Positions 8,701 through 16,732 of a stretch of DNA of 64,000 bases are shown here, piece by piece. This stretch comes from Micromonospora avicenniae (lineage in GTDB: Bacteria; Actinomycetota; Actinomycetes; Mycobacteriales; Micromonosporaceae): the NCBI RefSeq assembly GCF_900156065.1, contig NZ_FTNF01000005.1:62001-126000 (forward strand), given 5' to 3'. Positions within the stretch are counted from its first letter, which is position 1, and every line of letters begins with the position of its first letter. The notes below the pieces were generated by a model. That model had not been told where the DNA came from and did no database searches. It saw only the letters and a list, made by a program, of their open reading frames with translations. Position numbers and translations under genes: made by a program.

Positions 8701-9402
8701 ATCCAGACACGCCGGATTCTCCAGGTATCCCAGCAGGGTGGCGTCCACCGGGCTGTCCGACGTGTTCTGCAACGTGTACACCAGGACGGTTGCCGGCAGG
8801 GTCGAGTCGGTCACCGAAAGCGGCACGAACGGGGAGAACGCCTCCAGGGTCACCTCGACCGGTGCGTCTTCGTCGCGATAACGCACCCGGCCGATCGGAT
8901 ACTGCCCGGTGAAGCGCACCTGGTCGAAGCCGGTGGCGTCCAGCGGGCGGGTCCGGACGCGCCCCCGCGACCGGGTCCGGAGCGCGAACCCGTGCCGGAT
9001 GGGCGAGCTGGGCTGCCGCGGGTTCGCGTACCCCGAGTCGGTGGTGCCGGCCGCGGGGCGGTTGAGGATGTCCCAGTACCAGAGCCGTCCGTCGCCGCCG
9101 AGATACAACTGGCCCGCGGCACCCCCGCCAACCGGCATACCGAGCCACCGGAGGTCTGCGCCCTCGTAACTGGTGGGTTCGCCGCGGCGGTGCAGGTCGG
9201 CGGACCAATCCTCAGGCAGCGCCTTGTCGAGCGGCACGCCGATCAGCTGCTCCTCGGGAACGCCCAGGGCGACTGCGGCCTCGGCCCGGCCGCCGGCCAG
9301 TACGGTGCCGACGGCGGTGCCGAGCGAGAGGGTGAGGAAACGACGGCGGTTCGGGCTGCAGGAGTTGCCGGGACAGCACTCGTCGTACGGCTGGTCAGCC
9401 AT
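5719..9402 (-). CDS. Tat-exported GH116-family glycoside hydrolase with two inserted carbohydrate-binding-like modules
   Basis: A 1227-residue enzyme. A Tat signal (RRRFL, residues 19-23; cleavage after about 42) follows an unusual CCPGNSC at 9-15. The N-terminal beta-sandwich (about 50-265) is split from the catalytic alpha-barrel by two tandem modules (268-430 and 432-593), each starting FEDWERDDY and ending WGHVN-DRIVFTD. The barrel has WEGVYCCPGTCEHVWNYA (from 765) and PNTLDTVWYG (from 878), the regions holding GH116 catalytic acids (E766, D882). GH116 includes glucosylceramidase/beta-glucosidase and, as I recall, an exo-beta-D-arabinofuranosidase from a D-arabinan degrader. AGGAG precedes the ATG. 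It is 18 bases downstream of the CobW-type GTPase. E766 with C770, C771 and C775 could form a metal site (inference). Confidence 0.87.
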   Translation of the reverse strand: MADQPYDECCPGNSCSPNRRRFLTLSLGTAVGTVLAGGRAEAAVALGVPEEQLIGVPLDKALPEDWSADLHRRGEPTSYEGADLRWLGMPVGGGAAGQLYLGGDGRLWYWDILNRPAAGTTDSGYANPRQPSSPIRHGFALRTRSRGRVRTRPLDATGFDQVRFTGQYPIGRVRYRDEDAPVEVTLEAFSPFVPLSVTDSTLPATVLVYTLQNTSDSPVDATLLGYLENPACLDTRTQRAITLRSAAIDGESLRGVQFSASEPEATDGRPDILFEDWERDDYQGWTVEGAAFGAGPVLVSEVPGYMKQGGPLNVTGQRFVTSHDFRGADGDIGRADGPTGRLTSAPFTIDRRSIRLSVGGGDHAGQTCVNVLVDGVVVATTTGRDAESMHTVFLDVTTHQGKTGVIEIVDAHDGAWGHVNCDRIVFTDTAPRPDVVFEDWERDDYEGWTVEGTAFGAGPVPVSEVPDYMKRFGDLGASGQRFVTSHDFRGTDGDTARADAATGKLTSRPFPVERRYVSVAVGGGSHRGQTCVNLLIDGTVVASAAGRDAEPMSPTTLNVSAYQGRTAVIEIVDTDTGGWGHVNVDRIVFTDVSSDSRPLDQVPDNGTLVLAALDARAQVRPSLAGWADLDQVFDGEDGPTQVDGSLAGQAGSVAVPVRLAPGQRRTVRFVLGWHFGVPDRISLGFLHGSDTLRRQYATRFADAHAVVEHVAGNLDRLEGDTRTWVKTWYTDATLPHWLLERTLAPASTLSTSTCYLFDDGRFYGWEGVYCCPGTCEHVWNYAQSIARLFPQLERDTRSRVDLGIGFHPDTGQIGNRAEADMGWATDGQCGTILRCYREHLTAPDDTFLRTNWPRLRRALEWVMEHDAGPDGTLDGAQPNTLDTVWYGEIAWITGMYVAALLAGAAMADEIGQNEFATRCRALAESGSQHLSTELFNGEYFIQKTDPTHADVINSNRGCHIDQLFGQSLAGQLGLPRVVSRKQAVSALSSLYRYNFTPDQVAYRDGSAISGGRWFAMDHEWGMLMTSWPHGGDDTAAGNPASWAAMYFNEVWTGQEYQVAAHMLQEGLVEEGLTLTRAVHDRYAAGKRNPYNEIECGDHYARAMASHGVYLAACGFEYHGPRGHIGFAPRMSPERFAAAFTAAEGWGLFRQERHGRHLAGTIEVRYGRLRVSSVALAATHHPAKVTVRLGDRTLPIGDWSYRDGRILVTLNSEVVVGRGDNLEVTVNG

Positions 9403-9420
9403 GTGTGGCTCCTGACGTCG

Positions 9421-10503
9421 TCATGCGGAGGCGGCGGGAAGGCGGTGGACGGGGCGGGGATAGGAGGGGGCGAACGCGCGGGCCGGACCCGGCCGGGCTG
9501 CGGCTCCTACGGTCAGGTCGGCGTCGAGCGCGGCGGTGCGGAGCAGCGATTCGAGGTCCCGGGGTGGACAGGCCGCGCGGATGTTGAACAGGACGGTGGC
9601 GTGCGCTACCGACGGATCCTCGGAACCGGTGGGTTCGTGGCGCGGGGGTTCACCCGCCGCAACGACGCTCATCCGGATCAGTCCGGCGGGCGACTTGACG
9701 GCAAGCTTGGCGTGCCCGATGACGTGGCCCCGTCGGGCGCAGGCCGTGGAGAGCGAGTCGAGCGCGACGTGCGCCCACCGCCGGGCGGGAAACCCGTCGG
9801 CGGCAGTGACCTGCCAGGTCTGGTTGAGCCAGCCCAGTTGGGCCTCCGCGGCGGCGTACCTGTCGTAGTCCACGTCCAGGTCGACGCCGGGGCTGCTCCG
9901 CCGGCTGCCGGTCCAGAGCGAGACGAGTTCCTCGACGTTCGCTCCGGTGCTCGCGCTGTACCCCAGGACGCGGGCGGTGGAGTGCCGCCCACGAATCCGG
10001 TCGAGCAGCGCGTCGAGTTCCGCGCGAGGCAGGGTGTCCGTCTTGTTGACCGCGATGATGTCGGCCTCGGCGAGCTGGCGGTCGAAGAGGTAGCCGAGGT
10101 CTCCGGCGAGGGCGTCGAAGCGTGCCGGGTCGACGACGGTCGTCAAGGGGGCGACCGTGAGCCGCTCGCGGTAGCGGGCCCGCAAGGGTCTGACAACGGT
10201 CGCCTGGAGGTCGGTGCAGCTGCCGACGGCCTCGGTGAGAATGGTGTCCGCCCGACCGCCGTCGAGCAGCTCGGTCACGAGGTCCGCGAGGTCCTCGAAA
10301 CGGCAGCAGAAGCATCCTCCGGTCACCTCACTGACGTCGGGTACCACCGCCTCGGCCAGCCGGGTGTCGACCAGGTCGGTGCCCTGGTCGTTCGTGATGA
10401 CAGCGACGCTGTGGCCGCGCCGGCCGAGCAGGCGCCCGGCAGTCAGCATCGTGGTGGTCTTGCCGGCACCGAGAAATCCAGTGAGGACGACGAGTCGGGG
10501 CAC
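9421..10503 (-). CDS. CobW/P47K-family (COG0523, G3E) GTPase, probable metallochaperone
   Basis: A 360-residue GTPase with Walker A GFLGAGKTT (9-17), the family-defining metal-binding GGCFCC (62-67), NKTD (153-156) and a C-terminal CobW_C domain. Members hand Zn, Co or Fe to client proteins in the cytoplasm. I chose the GTG at 10503 because GGGAGG lies just upstream and the protein then begins MPRLVVLTGFLG; a longer frame exists but adds a non-family tail. It is co-transcribed with the GH116 gene, 18 bases away, which suggests the exported enzyme may be its client (inference). A candidate LacI operator lies 49 bases upstream. Confidence 0.87.
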   Translation of the reverse strand: MPRLVVLTGFLGAGKTTTMLTAGRLLGRRGHSVAVITNDQGTDLVDTRLAEAVVPDVSEVTGGCFCCRFEDLADLVTELLDGGRADTILTEAVGSCTDLQATVVRPLRARYRERLTVAPLTTVVDPARFDALAGDLGYLFDRQLAEADIIAVNKTDTLPRAELDALLDRIRGRHSTARVLGYSASTGANVEELVSLWTGSRRSSPGVDLDVDYDRYAAAEAQLGWLNQTWQVTAADGFPARRWAHVALDSLSTACARRGHVIGHAKLAVKSPAGLIRMSVVAAGEPPRHEPTGSEDPSVAHATVLFNIRAACPPRDLESLLRTAALDADLTVGAAARPGPARAFAPSYPRPVHRLPAASA

Positions 10504-10551
10504 GGGGACCTCCCAGCCTGCCGCCGCAGCTGCGACGTGTGCTCGCGAACG

Positions 10552-10567
10552 GAGAAATCGTTTGCTC
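10552..10567 (-). promoter_or_regulatory. candidate LacI-type operator, site C (CobW-GH116 operon)
   Basis: GAGAAATCGTTTGCTC, a dyad with 5 of 7 paired positions around the central CG (10559-10560). It lies about 50 bases before the GTG of the minus-strand GTPase gene. Confidence 0.65.
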
Positions 10568-10693
10568 AGTTCTGATCGAGGACCATAGAAGCGACAGGCG
10601 TGGCTGTCAACGGCGGGGGTCGGCCGACCTGGCATTTGGCGTTTGAGGATTGACCGCCGCCCGGAGGCTGCTTAACCTGATCGCAACTGCGGT

Positions 10694-10709
10694 GAGAAAT
10701 CGATTCCCT
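10694..10709 (+). promoter_or_regulatory. candidate LacI-type operator, site D (GH172-ABC operon)
   Basis: GAGAAATCGATTCCCT, sharing GAGAAATCG with site C and GAAATCGATT with site B. It ends 48 bases before the GH172 start, in the 254-base region between the divergent operons. Confidence 0.65.
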
Positions 10710-10757
10710 GCCTGCCGCACCCAGGACCGCCCTACCCACCGATGTGGAAGGCGACGC

Positions 10758-13700
10758 ATGACACCCACCACCAGCACACCACGAACCCCTGCCCGGCGGC
10801 TGCTCCGCGCCGCCGCCGCGGCGACCCTCATCGCCGGCTCCGCCGTCGTCGGTCTCACCGGGCCGGCCGCGGCCGCGCCTGGCCCGACCCCCAACGGACC
10901 CGTCGGCTGGGACGTCTACCGGCAGCTCGACCGGCTCCCGAACCTCACCGACGGAGCCCGCGCCTACCAGTTCTCCAGCTTCGACCGTAGCGGCGGCAAC
11001 GACGACGGCTTCTCCGGCCAGTACTCGTGCCTGCGTACCACGGGAGAGGGCTGCGTCATCGCCGAGGCCGCCGGCGCCGGCGAGATCGACTCGATCTGGT
11101 TCACCCGGGACGAGGGCGACGTCTCCGCCACCGGCAAGATCAAGGTCGTCCTCGACGGCCGAACCGTGCTCGACGCGAACATCCAGGACGTCGTGGACGG
11201 CAAGCTCGGCGCACCCTTCGTCTACCCGGTCGTGGCGAACGCCGCGCAGAGCTCCGGGGGCGTCTACATCAAGGCGCCGATGACGTACCGCAGTTCGATG
11301 GTGGTCACCACCGAGAAGAACCCGATCTTCTACCACGTCGGCTACCGCAAGTTCACCAGCGCCGAGGGGGTACGCACCTTCGACCCGGCCGACCGGGCCC
11401 TCGACGTCATCGAGCAGCTCAAGGCGGCCGGCACCCGCGATCCGAAGCGTGCCGAACCGGGCGCGAAGACGGTCGAGCGCGAGTTCTCGGTGCCGGCCGG
11501 CGGCCGCGCGACGCTCGCCAGCGGCGACGGCTCCGGTGCGGTCACCGGCCTCACGCTGCGGATCCCGCAGCTCGTCGGGGCGCCCCAGCCGATCGCCGAC
11601 GACGGCCGCGCCTTCGGCGCCGGAGGCGGCAGCCAGTTCACCGTCGCCGTCGACCCGGCCAACACCGGCGTACGGCTCACCCGCCGGTTCGACCCGCACA
11701 TCGGCAACCAGCGGGCGCGGATCCTGGTCGACGGGGTGGCGGTCGGCGAGTGGCCGGCCAACGAGCCGGTGCCCTTCGGCACCTGGCGGGACCAGACCGT
11801 CGAGCTACCCGCGAGCGCCACGGCCGGCAAGTCGAAGATCACCATCGGCAACGAGTTCGTCTCGTCCGATCTGGACATCAACGAGTTCACCTACTGGGTC
11901 GACAGCGTCGTGTCGGGCACGCCCCAGCGCACCGACACGGTGGACCTAGGCCCGGCCCACGCCGACGTCGAGACCGCACACGACTACAAGATCACTGCGC
12001 AGAGCTGGCAGGGCAGCAACACCATGTCCTACGCGGCGGACGCCGAGCGCAAGGCGGCCGTCGCCGCTTCCGACGCGGTGCTGCGCCAGACCCGGCTGCG
12101 GATCACGTTCGACGGGAAGACCACCGTCGACACGCCGCTCGGCGAGTTCTTCGGCACCGGCCTCGGGCTGCACGAGGTCCGGTCCCTGATGTTCGCCGTC
12201 GACCCGCAGACCGCGACCCTCTCGGCCTGGTGGCCGATGCCCTACCGGTCGCGCTACACCGTCGAGCTGCGCAACGGCTCGACCGAGCCGATCGAGTCGT
12301 CGACCGCCACAGTGACCACCGCCGGGTCGGCGAAGTGGGCGGCCGATCTGCGCCCCACCGGCGACGCCGGCTACTTCCGGGCCACGGCGACGAGTGCCGA
12401 CACCGTCCCCGGCGCCGACCACCTCTTCCTCGACGTCGCCGGGCGCGGGAAGTTCGTGGGCGTCACGCAGACGATGGAGGGGCACATCCCCGCCGGCAAC
12501 CAGCGCAACTACCTGGAGGGCGACGAGCGGGTCTACGTGGACGGCGCGCAGAGCCCGAGCATCCACGGCACCGGTACCGAGGACTTCTACGAGAGCGGCT
12601 GGTACTTCAACCACGGCACGTTCTCCGCGCCCATGAACGGTAACCCCGCCCACGAGATCGCCGACTACGGCTGCCAGTACGACTGCACCGGCGCGTTCCG
12701 GCTCATGCTGGCCGAATCGGTGTCGTTCTCGACCGGCCTGCGGTTCGGCATCGAGCACGGCCCGGGCGACCAGGACCCGGCCCGGTACGGCTCCACCGCG
12801 TACTGGTACGGCCAGGACACCGTCGGACAGCGCTGGACGGACACCGTCGACGTCGGCGACGCGGCGAGCGAGTCCGCCCACGGGTACGCCGGCGGCGGCA
12901 CGCCGGAGGCGCTCACCGCGACCTTCGAGGGCGACGACGGTACGCCTCGCCCGGTCACCGACGACACCCGTGCCTCCACCACGCCGATCCAGTTCCGGGT
13001 GGCCCTCGACCCCGACAACACCGGTGCGGTCCTGCGCCGGCTCGCCGACCAGTCCGCCGGGTACCAGTCGGTGGCCGTCCGGGTCGACGGGCGTGACGCG
13101 GGCGTCTGGTCCCAGCCGCTGGCCAACAAGTCCCACCGCTGGCTCGACGACGAGTTCCGCCTGCCGGCCGCACTCACCGCCGGCAAGTCGAAGGTGACGG
13201 TCACCCTGACCCCCACCGAGAACGCGCCGGCGTGGTCCGCGGCCCGGTACGCGACGCTCAGCCTGGTGACCCCGTTCACCGACAGCAGCAAGCCGGGCGC
13301 GGTCACCGGGCTCACCGCCACCAGCGGTACGACCAACGCCGTGACCCTGACCTGGCAGCAGGCAGAGGACGACGTGTACGCGCCGGGCTACGAGGTCTTC
13401 GCCTCCCGCGAGGCGGGCTTCCAGCCCGGACCGGACAACCGGATCGGCACCACGACCCGGCCCAGCTTCCAGCACAGCGGGCTGGGCCTGCGCGAGACCT
13501 GGTACTACCGGGTGCGCGCGGTCGACGCGGCGGGCAACACCGGGCCGTACTCGGCCACCGACTCGGCCAGCACCGGCAACACCCTCCGCATCGAGGGCGA
13601 GTCGACGCTGCCGGCGGTGACCGCCGAGGGGCCGGCCGAGGTGCAGGGCGACTGCTGCGGCGTGCACTGGTCGCAGAGCGCTCAGCTGTGGTTCCGGCCG

Positions 13701-14012
13701 GACGCGCCGAACCGGAGCGTCACCGTGGCGTTCACGGTCCCGACGACCGGCACGTACCGGCTGAGCCTGGTGCAGACGCTGGCCCGGGACTACGGCATCA
13801 ACACGGTGGCGATCGACGGGACGCAGGTCGGTGCGGCGTTCGACGCGTACCACTCGCCGGAGGTGGTGGTCAGCGACCCGATCGACTACGGCCAGCGGGA
13901 CCTGACGGCAGGTCGGCACACGCTCACCCTCACGGTGACCGGTAAGGCCGCCGCGTCGACCGGATACCTCGCCGGGCTCGACTACGTCGAGGCGCAGCTC
14001 ACCTCGTCGTGA
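10758..14012 (+). CDS. secreted GH172 (DUF2961) glycoside hydrolase with FN3 and carbohydrate-binding domains
   Basis: A 1084-residue exported enzyme with a Sec signal (1-40). The DUF2961/GH172 core carries GTGTEDFYESGWYFN from residue 604, the family motif containing acidic catalytic positions. Two similar jelly-roll segments ('DP-NTG-L-R', 'VDG--G-W') flank parts of the core, near 290-400 and 740-850. A fibronectin type III domain (about 855-945) and a C-terminal galactose-binding-like domain (about 945-1084) follow. GH172 members include exo-alpha-D-arabinofuranosidases acting on mycobacterial arabinan and alpha-D-fructofuranosidases. I chose the ATG at 10758 because GGAAG precedes it and the signal peptide starts there. 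First gene of the transporter operon. Confidence 0.87.
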   Translation: MTPTTSTPRTPARRLLRAAAAATLIAGSAVVGLTGPAAAAPGPTPNGPVGWDVYRQLDRLPNLTDGARAYQFSSFDRSGGNDDGFSGQYSCLRTTGEGCVIAEAAGAGEIDSIWFTRDEGDVSATGKIKVVLDGRTVLDANIQDVVDGKLGAPFVYPVVANAAQSSGGVYIKAPMTYRSSMVVTTEKNPIFYHVGYRKFTSAEGVRTFDPADRALDVIEQLKAAGTRDPKRAEPGAKTVEREFSVPAGGRATLASGDGSGAVTGLTLRIPQLVGAPQPIADDGRAFGAGGGSQFTVAVDPANTGVRLTRRFDPHIGNQRARILVDGVAVGEWPANEPVPFGTWRDQTVELPASATAGKSKITIGNEFVSSDLDINEFTYWVDSVVSGTPQRTDTVDLGPAHADVETAHDYKITAQSWQGSNTMSYAADAERKAAVAASDAVLRQTRLRITFDGKTTVDTPLGEFFGTGLGLHEVRSLMFAVDPQTATLSAWWPMPYRSRYTVELRNGSTEPIESSTATVTTAGSAKWAADLRPTGDAGYFRATATSADTVPGADHLFLDVAGRGKFVGVTQTMEGHIPAGNQRNYLEGDERVYVDGAQSPSIHGTGTEDFYESGWYFNHGTFSAPMNGNPAHEIADYGCQYDCTGAFRLMLAESVSFSTGLRFGIEHGPGDQDPARYGSTAYWYGQDTVGQRWTDTVDVGDAASESAHGYAGGGTPEALTATFEGDDGTPRPVTDDTRASTTPIQFRVALDPDNTGAVLRRLADQSAGYQSVAVRVDGRDAGVWSQPLANKSHRWLDDEFRLPAALTAGKSKVTVTLTPTENAPAWSAARYATLSLVTPFTDSSKPGAVTGLTATSGTTNAVTLTWQQAEDDVYAPGYEVFASREAGFQPGPDNRIGTTTRPSFQHSGLGLRETWYYRVRAVDAAGNTGPYSATDSASTGNTLRIEGESTLPAVTAEGPAEVQGDCCGVHWSQSAQLWFRPDAPNRSVTVAFTVPTTGTYRLSLVQTLARDYGINTVAIDGTQVGAAFDAYHSPEVVVSDPIDYGQRDLTAGRHTLTLTVTGKAAASTGYLAGLDYVEAQLTSS

Positions 14013-14019
14013 CCGTCGG

Positions 14020-14060
14020 CGGAGTCGCCGGGCCCGCGGAGCGCGGGCCCGGCGGCTCCG
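14020..14060 (+). terminator. intra-operon hairpin between GH172 and transporter genes
   Basis: An 18-bp stem (14020-14037 with 14043-14060, one T-G wobble) around a 5-base loop, starting 8 bases after the GH172 stop and ending 45 bases before the ATPase ATG. It probably attenuates read-through or protects the upstream mRNA. Confidence 0.65.
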
Positions 14061-14104
14061 GCTCCACCCGCAGCAGATCCCGCAGACGACCCACGAGGTG
14101 CCGT

Positions 14105-15643
14105 ATGACAGAACGACCGCTGGTCCGGATGACCGGCATCGGCAAGCGGTTCGGCGGTGTCCAGGCCTGCCGCGACATCGACCTCACCATCACCGCCGGT
14201 GAGGTGCACGCGCTGCTCGGCGAGAACGGCGCCGGCAAGTCGACCCTGATCAACATCCTGTCCGGGGTCATCACCGCCTACGACGGCACCATCGAGGTCG
14301 ACGGCCGGCCGGTGAGCTTCGCCGGCCCGGTCGACGCCCAGCGCGCCGGGATCGCCACGATCCATCAGGAACTGGATCTCGTGGCTGGCCTCTCCATCGC
14401 GGAGAACATGTTCCTGGGGCGAGAGCCACGTACGCGGCTGGGCTCCGTCGACATCAGGCGGATGCGCCGGCAGGCGGCGGAACACCTGCGTACCCTCGGC
14501 GCCGACCTGGACCCGCGTCGCCTCGTGGGATCGCTGCGCGTCGGCGAGCAGCAGCTGGTCGAGATCGGGCGGGCGCTGTCGCTGGACGCCCGGGTGCTGA
14601 TCATGGACGAGCCGACCGCGGCGCTCGCGGACGCGGAGGTCGAACGGCTCTTCGAGACGATCGCGGGGCTGCGCCGCGCCGGCGTCGGCATCGTCTACAT
14701 CTCCCACCGGATGGCGGAGCTCGAGGTCATCGCGGACCGGGCGACGGTGCTGCGCAACGGCAGGCTGGCGGGCACCGTCGATCCGAAGACCGCCTCCCGC
14801 GACGAGATCATCCAGCTGATGGTCGGACGGTCGGTCGACGCGTTGTTCGGCGAGGGCCGCAACGAGCCGGGGGAGGTGCTGCTCGACGTACGCGGTTTCG
14901 CCGTGACGCCGCGCCGACCGACCCCGGGCCGGACCGAGCCGGCCGGAGTGGACCTCACCGTGCGCTCCGGGGAGATCGTCGGCCTCGCCGGGCTGATGGG
15001 CGCCGGCCGCACCGAGCTGCTCGAGACGCTGTTCGGCGCGGGCGGCTCCGGCCGACGCACCGGCGAGGTGACGATAGACGGCCGTCCGTACCACCCGCAC
15101 GGACCCCGGGCCGCGCTCGCCCGAGGGGTCGCGTTCGTGCCCGAGGACCGGCGCGGCGCGGGACTGATGCTGGAGCACTCGGTGGCGGAGAACGTCGTGC
15201 TCTCCGCGCTGTCGTCACTGACGACACTCGGCGTGGTACGCCGGCAGGCGGTGCGGCGGACCGTCGCCGAGCAGCTCACCTCCCTCGCGGTGAAGGCGGC
15301 CTCGCCGGCCGTCGCCGCCGCCACGCTCTCCGGCGGCAACCAGCAGAAGGTCGTCTTCGCCAAGCAACTGCTCACCCAGCCGCGGCTGCTCCTGCTCGAC
15401 GAGCCGACCAGAGGCGTCGACATCGGGGCCAAGGCGGAGATCTACCGGCTGCTGCACCGACTGGCCGACACCGGCATGGCGATCCTGCTCGCCTCGTCCG
15501 AGCTGCCGGAGCTGCGCAGCCTCTGTGACCGGGTGGTCGTCCTGCACCGCGGTCGCACCGTCGCCACCCTGCCCCGGGCGTCCGCCACCCAACAAGCGAT
15601 CCTCGCCGCGGCCAACGGCGACGATGCCAAGGAGACCCGATGA
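14105..15643 (+). CDS. ribose-type sugar ABC transporter, duplicated ATPase (RbsA/MglA-like)
   Basis: A 512-residue protein with two fused nucleotide-binding domains, typical of CUT2 sugar importers. The first half has Walker A GENGAGKST (39-47), a degenerate signature (LRVGEQQLVEIGRAL) and Walker B VLIMDEPTAAL. The second half has the canonical LSGGNQQKVVFAKQL signature and LLLDEPTRGVDIGAK. Energises uptake of a monosaccharide bound by the lipoprotein encoded two genes on. Its stop overlaps the permease start (ATGA). Confidence 0.95.
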   Translation: MTERPLVRMTGIGKRFGGVQACRDIDLTITAGEVHALLGENGAGKSTLINILSGVITAYDGTIEVDGRPVSFAGPVDAQRAGIATIHQELDLVAGLSIAENMFLGREPRTRLGSVDIRRMRRQAAEHLRTLGADLDPRRLVGSLRVGEQQLVEIGRALSLDARVLIMDEPTAALADAEVERLFETIAGLRRAGVGIVYISHRMAELEVIADRATVLRNGRLAGTVDPKTASRDEIIQLMVGRSVDALFGEGRNEPGEVLLDVRGFAVTPRRPTPGRTEPAGVDLTVRSGEIVGLAGLMGAGRTELLETLFGAGGSGRRTGEVTIDGRPYHPHGPRAALARGVAFVPEDRRGAGLMLEHSVAENVVLSALSSLTTLGVVRRQAVRRTVAEQLTSLAVKAASPAVAAATLSGGNQQKVVFAKQLLTQPRLLLLDEPTRGVDIGAKAEIYRLLHRLADTGMAILLASSELPELRSLCDRVVVLHRGRTVATLPRASATQQAILAAANGDDAKETR

Positions 15644-16707
15644 ACCCGCCCAACCCCACCGCCGTCGAGGAAGCGCCGGCCGAGACACCGCCACCCCGTC
15701 GGCCGTCGCTGCGGCTGCCGAGGGACCGGCACGCGCTCGTCGACAACTTCTTCCGGTTCCAGAGTCTGTTCGGCCTGGTCGCCGTCTTCCTGATCGCGAT
15801 CGCGGTGTCACCCGTCCGCAACGGCGAGAACATCTTCCTCAGCTCCGGCAACCTGGCCAACATCGTCCGGGCGGTCTCGGAGATCGGCATCATCGCGGTC
15901 GGCATGACGTTCGTCATCCTGATCGGCGGCATCGACCTCTCCGTCGGCGCGGTGCTCGGCCTCGCCGCGGTCGGCTCGGCCACCCTCATGGTCGACAGTG
16001 GACTGGGCATCCTTCCGACGGTGCTGATCGTGCTGTTGATCGGCACCGCGTTCGGCGCCACCCAGGGGGCGATCGTCGCCCGCATCGGCATCCAGTCGTT
16101 CATCGTCACGCTCGCCGGGCTCCAGGCGGCCCGGGGCATCGCCCGGATGTGGTCCGGCGGGCTCGGCATCCCCATCGCGTACGGGGACGGGCCGCAGGAG
16201 GCCCCGGAGGCGTTCTCGCTGCTGAGCGGATCGATCAACGGTGTGCTGCCGGTGCCGGCCGTGCTCTTCATCGCCATCGGGATCGGCGCGCTCCTGCTGC
16301 TGCGGACCACCGCCTTCGCCCGCCACGTGTACGCCATCGGCGGCAACGAGAAGGCCGCTCGCCTCTCCGGTGTCCCCGTACGCCGGGTGCGGATCGCCGT
16401 GTTCGCCATCTCCGGCCTGCTCGCCGCGCTGGCCGGGATCATCCACGCCGGGCAGCTCAACCAGGGCAGTCCGAACGACGGCTCCGGCTACGAACTCGAC
16501 GCGATCGCGGCCGTGGTCATCGGCGGGACGAGCCTCGCCGGTGGCAGTGGATCCATGGGCGGCACCATCGCCGGTGCGCTGCTGCTCGGGATCCTCAACA
16601 ACATCCTCGCCTTGAACAACATCGACGCGAACGTGCAGCTGGTCGTCAAGGGGCTGGTCATCGTGGCCGCCGCCGCGCTGCAGAAGCTCCGCCCTCGCAT
16701 CTCCTGA
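15640..16707 (+). CDS. ribose-type sugar ABC transporter permease (RbsC-like)
   Basis: A 355-residue integral membrane protein of the BPD_transp_2 family with about eight to ten hydrophobic segments after a 45-residue cytoplasmic N-terminus. The conserved GGIDLSVGAVLGLAAV and GGTSLAGGSGSMGGTIAGALLLGILNN-type strings mark a CUT2 permease. It overlaps the ATPase gene by four bases and is followed after 25 bases by the binding protein with a GGAGGT ribosome site. The substrate is expected to be the pentose or hexose released by the flanking glycosidases. Confidence 0.95.
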   Translation: MNPPNPTAVEEAPAETPPPRRPSLRLPRDRHALVDNFFRFQSLFGLVAVFLIAIAVSPVRNGENIFLSSGNLANIVRAVSEIGIIAVGMTFVILIGGIDLSVGAVLGLAAVGSATLMVDSGLGILPTVLIVLLIGTAFGATQGAIVARIGIQSFIVTLAGLQAARGIARMWSGGLGIPIAYGDGPQEAPEAFSLLSGSINGVLPVPAVLFIAIGIGALLLLRTTAFARHVYAIGGNEKAARLSGVPVRRVRIAVFAISGLLAALAGIIHAGQLNQGSPNDGSGYELDAIAAVVIGGTSLAGGSGSMGGTIAGALLLGILNNILALNNIDANVQLVVKGLVIVAAAALQKLRPRIS

Positions 16708-16732
16708 CCCCCACCACCAACCGGAGGTAACA

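Noticed and set aside
6886..10575. Very long open frame on the plus strand opposite the GH116 and GTPase genes
   Set aside because: It is antisense to two genes with clear families; long open antisense frames are expected at about 70% GC. The translation has no recognisable domain and is Arg/Gly/Val-rich.
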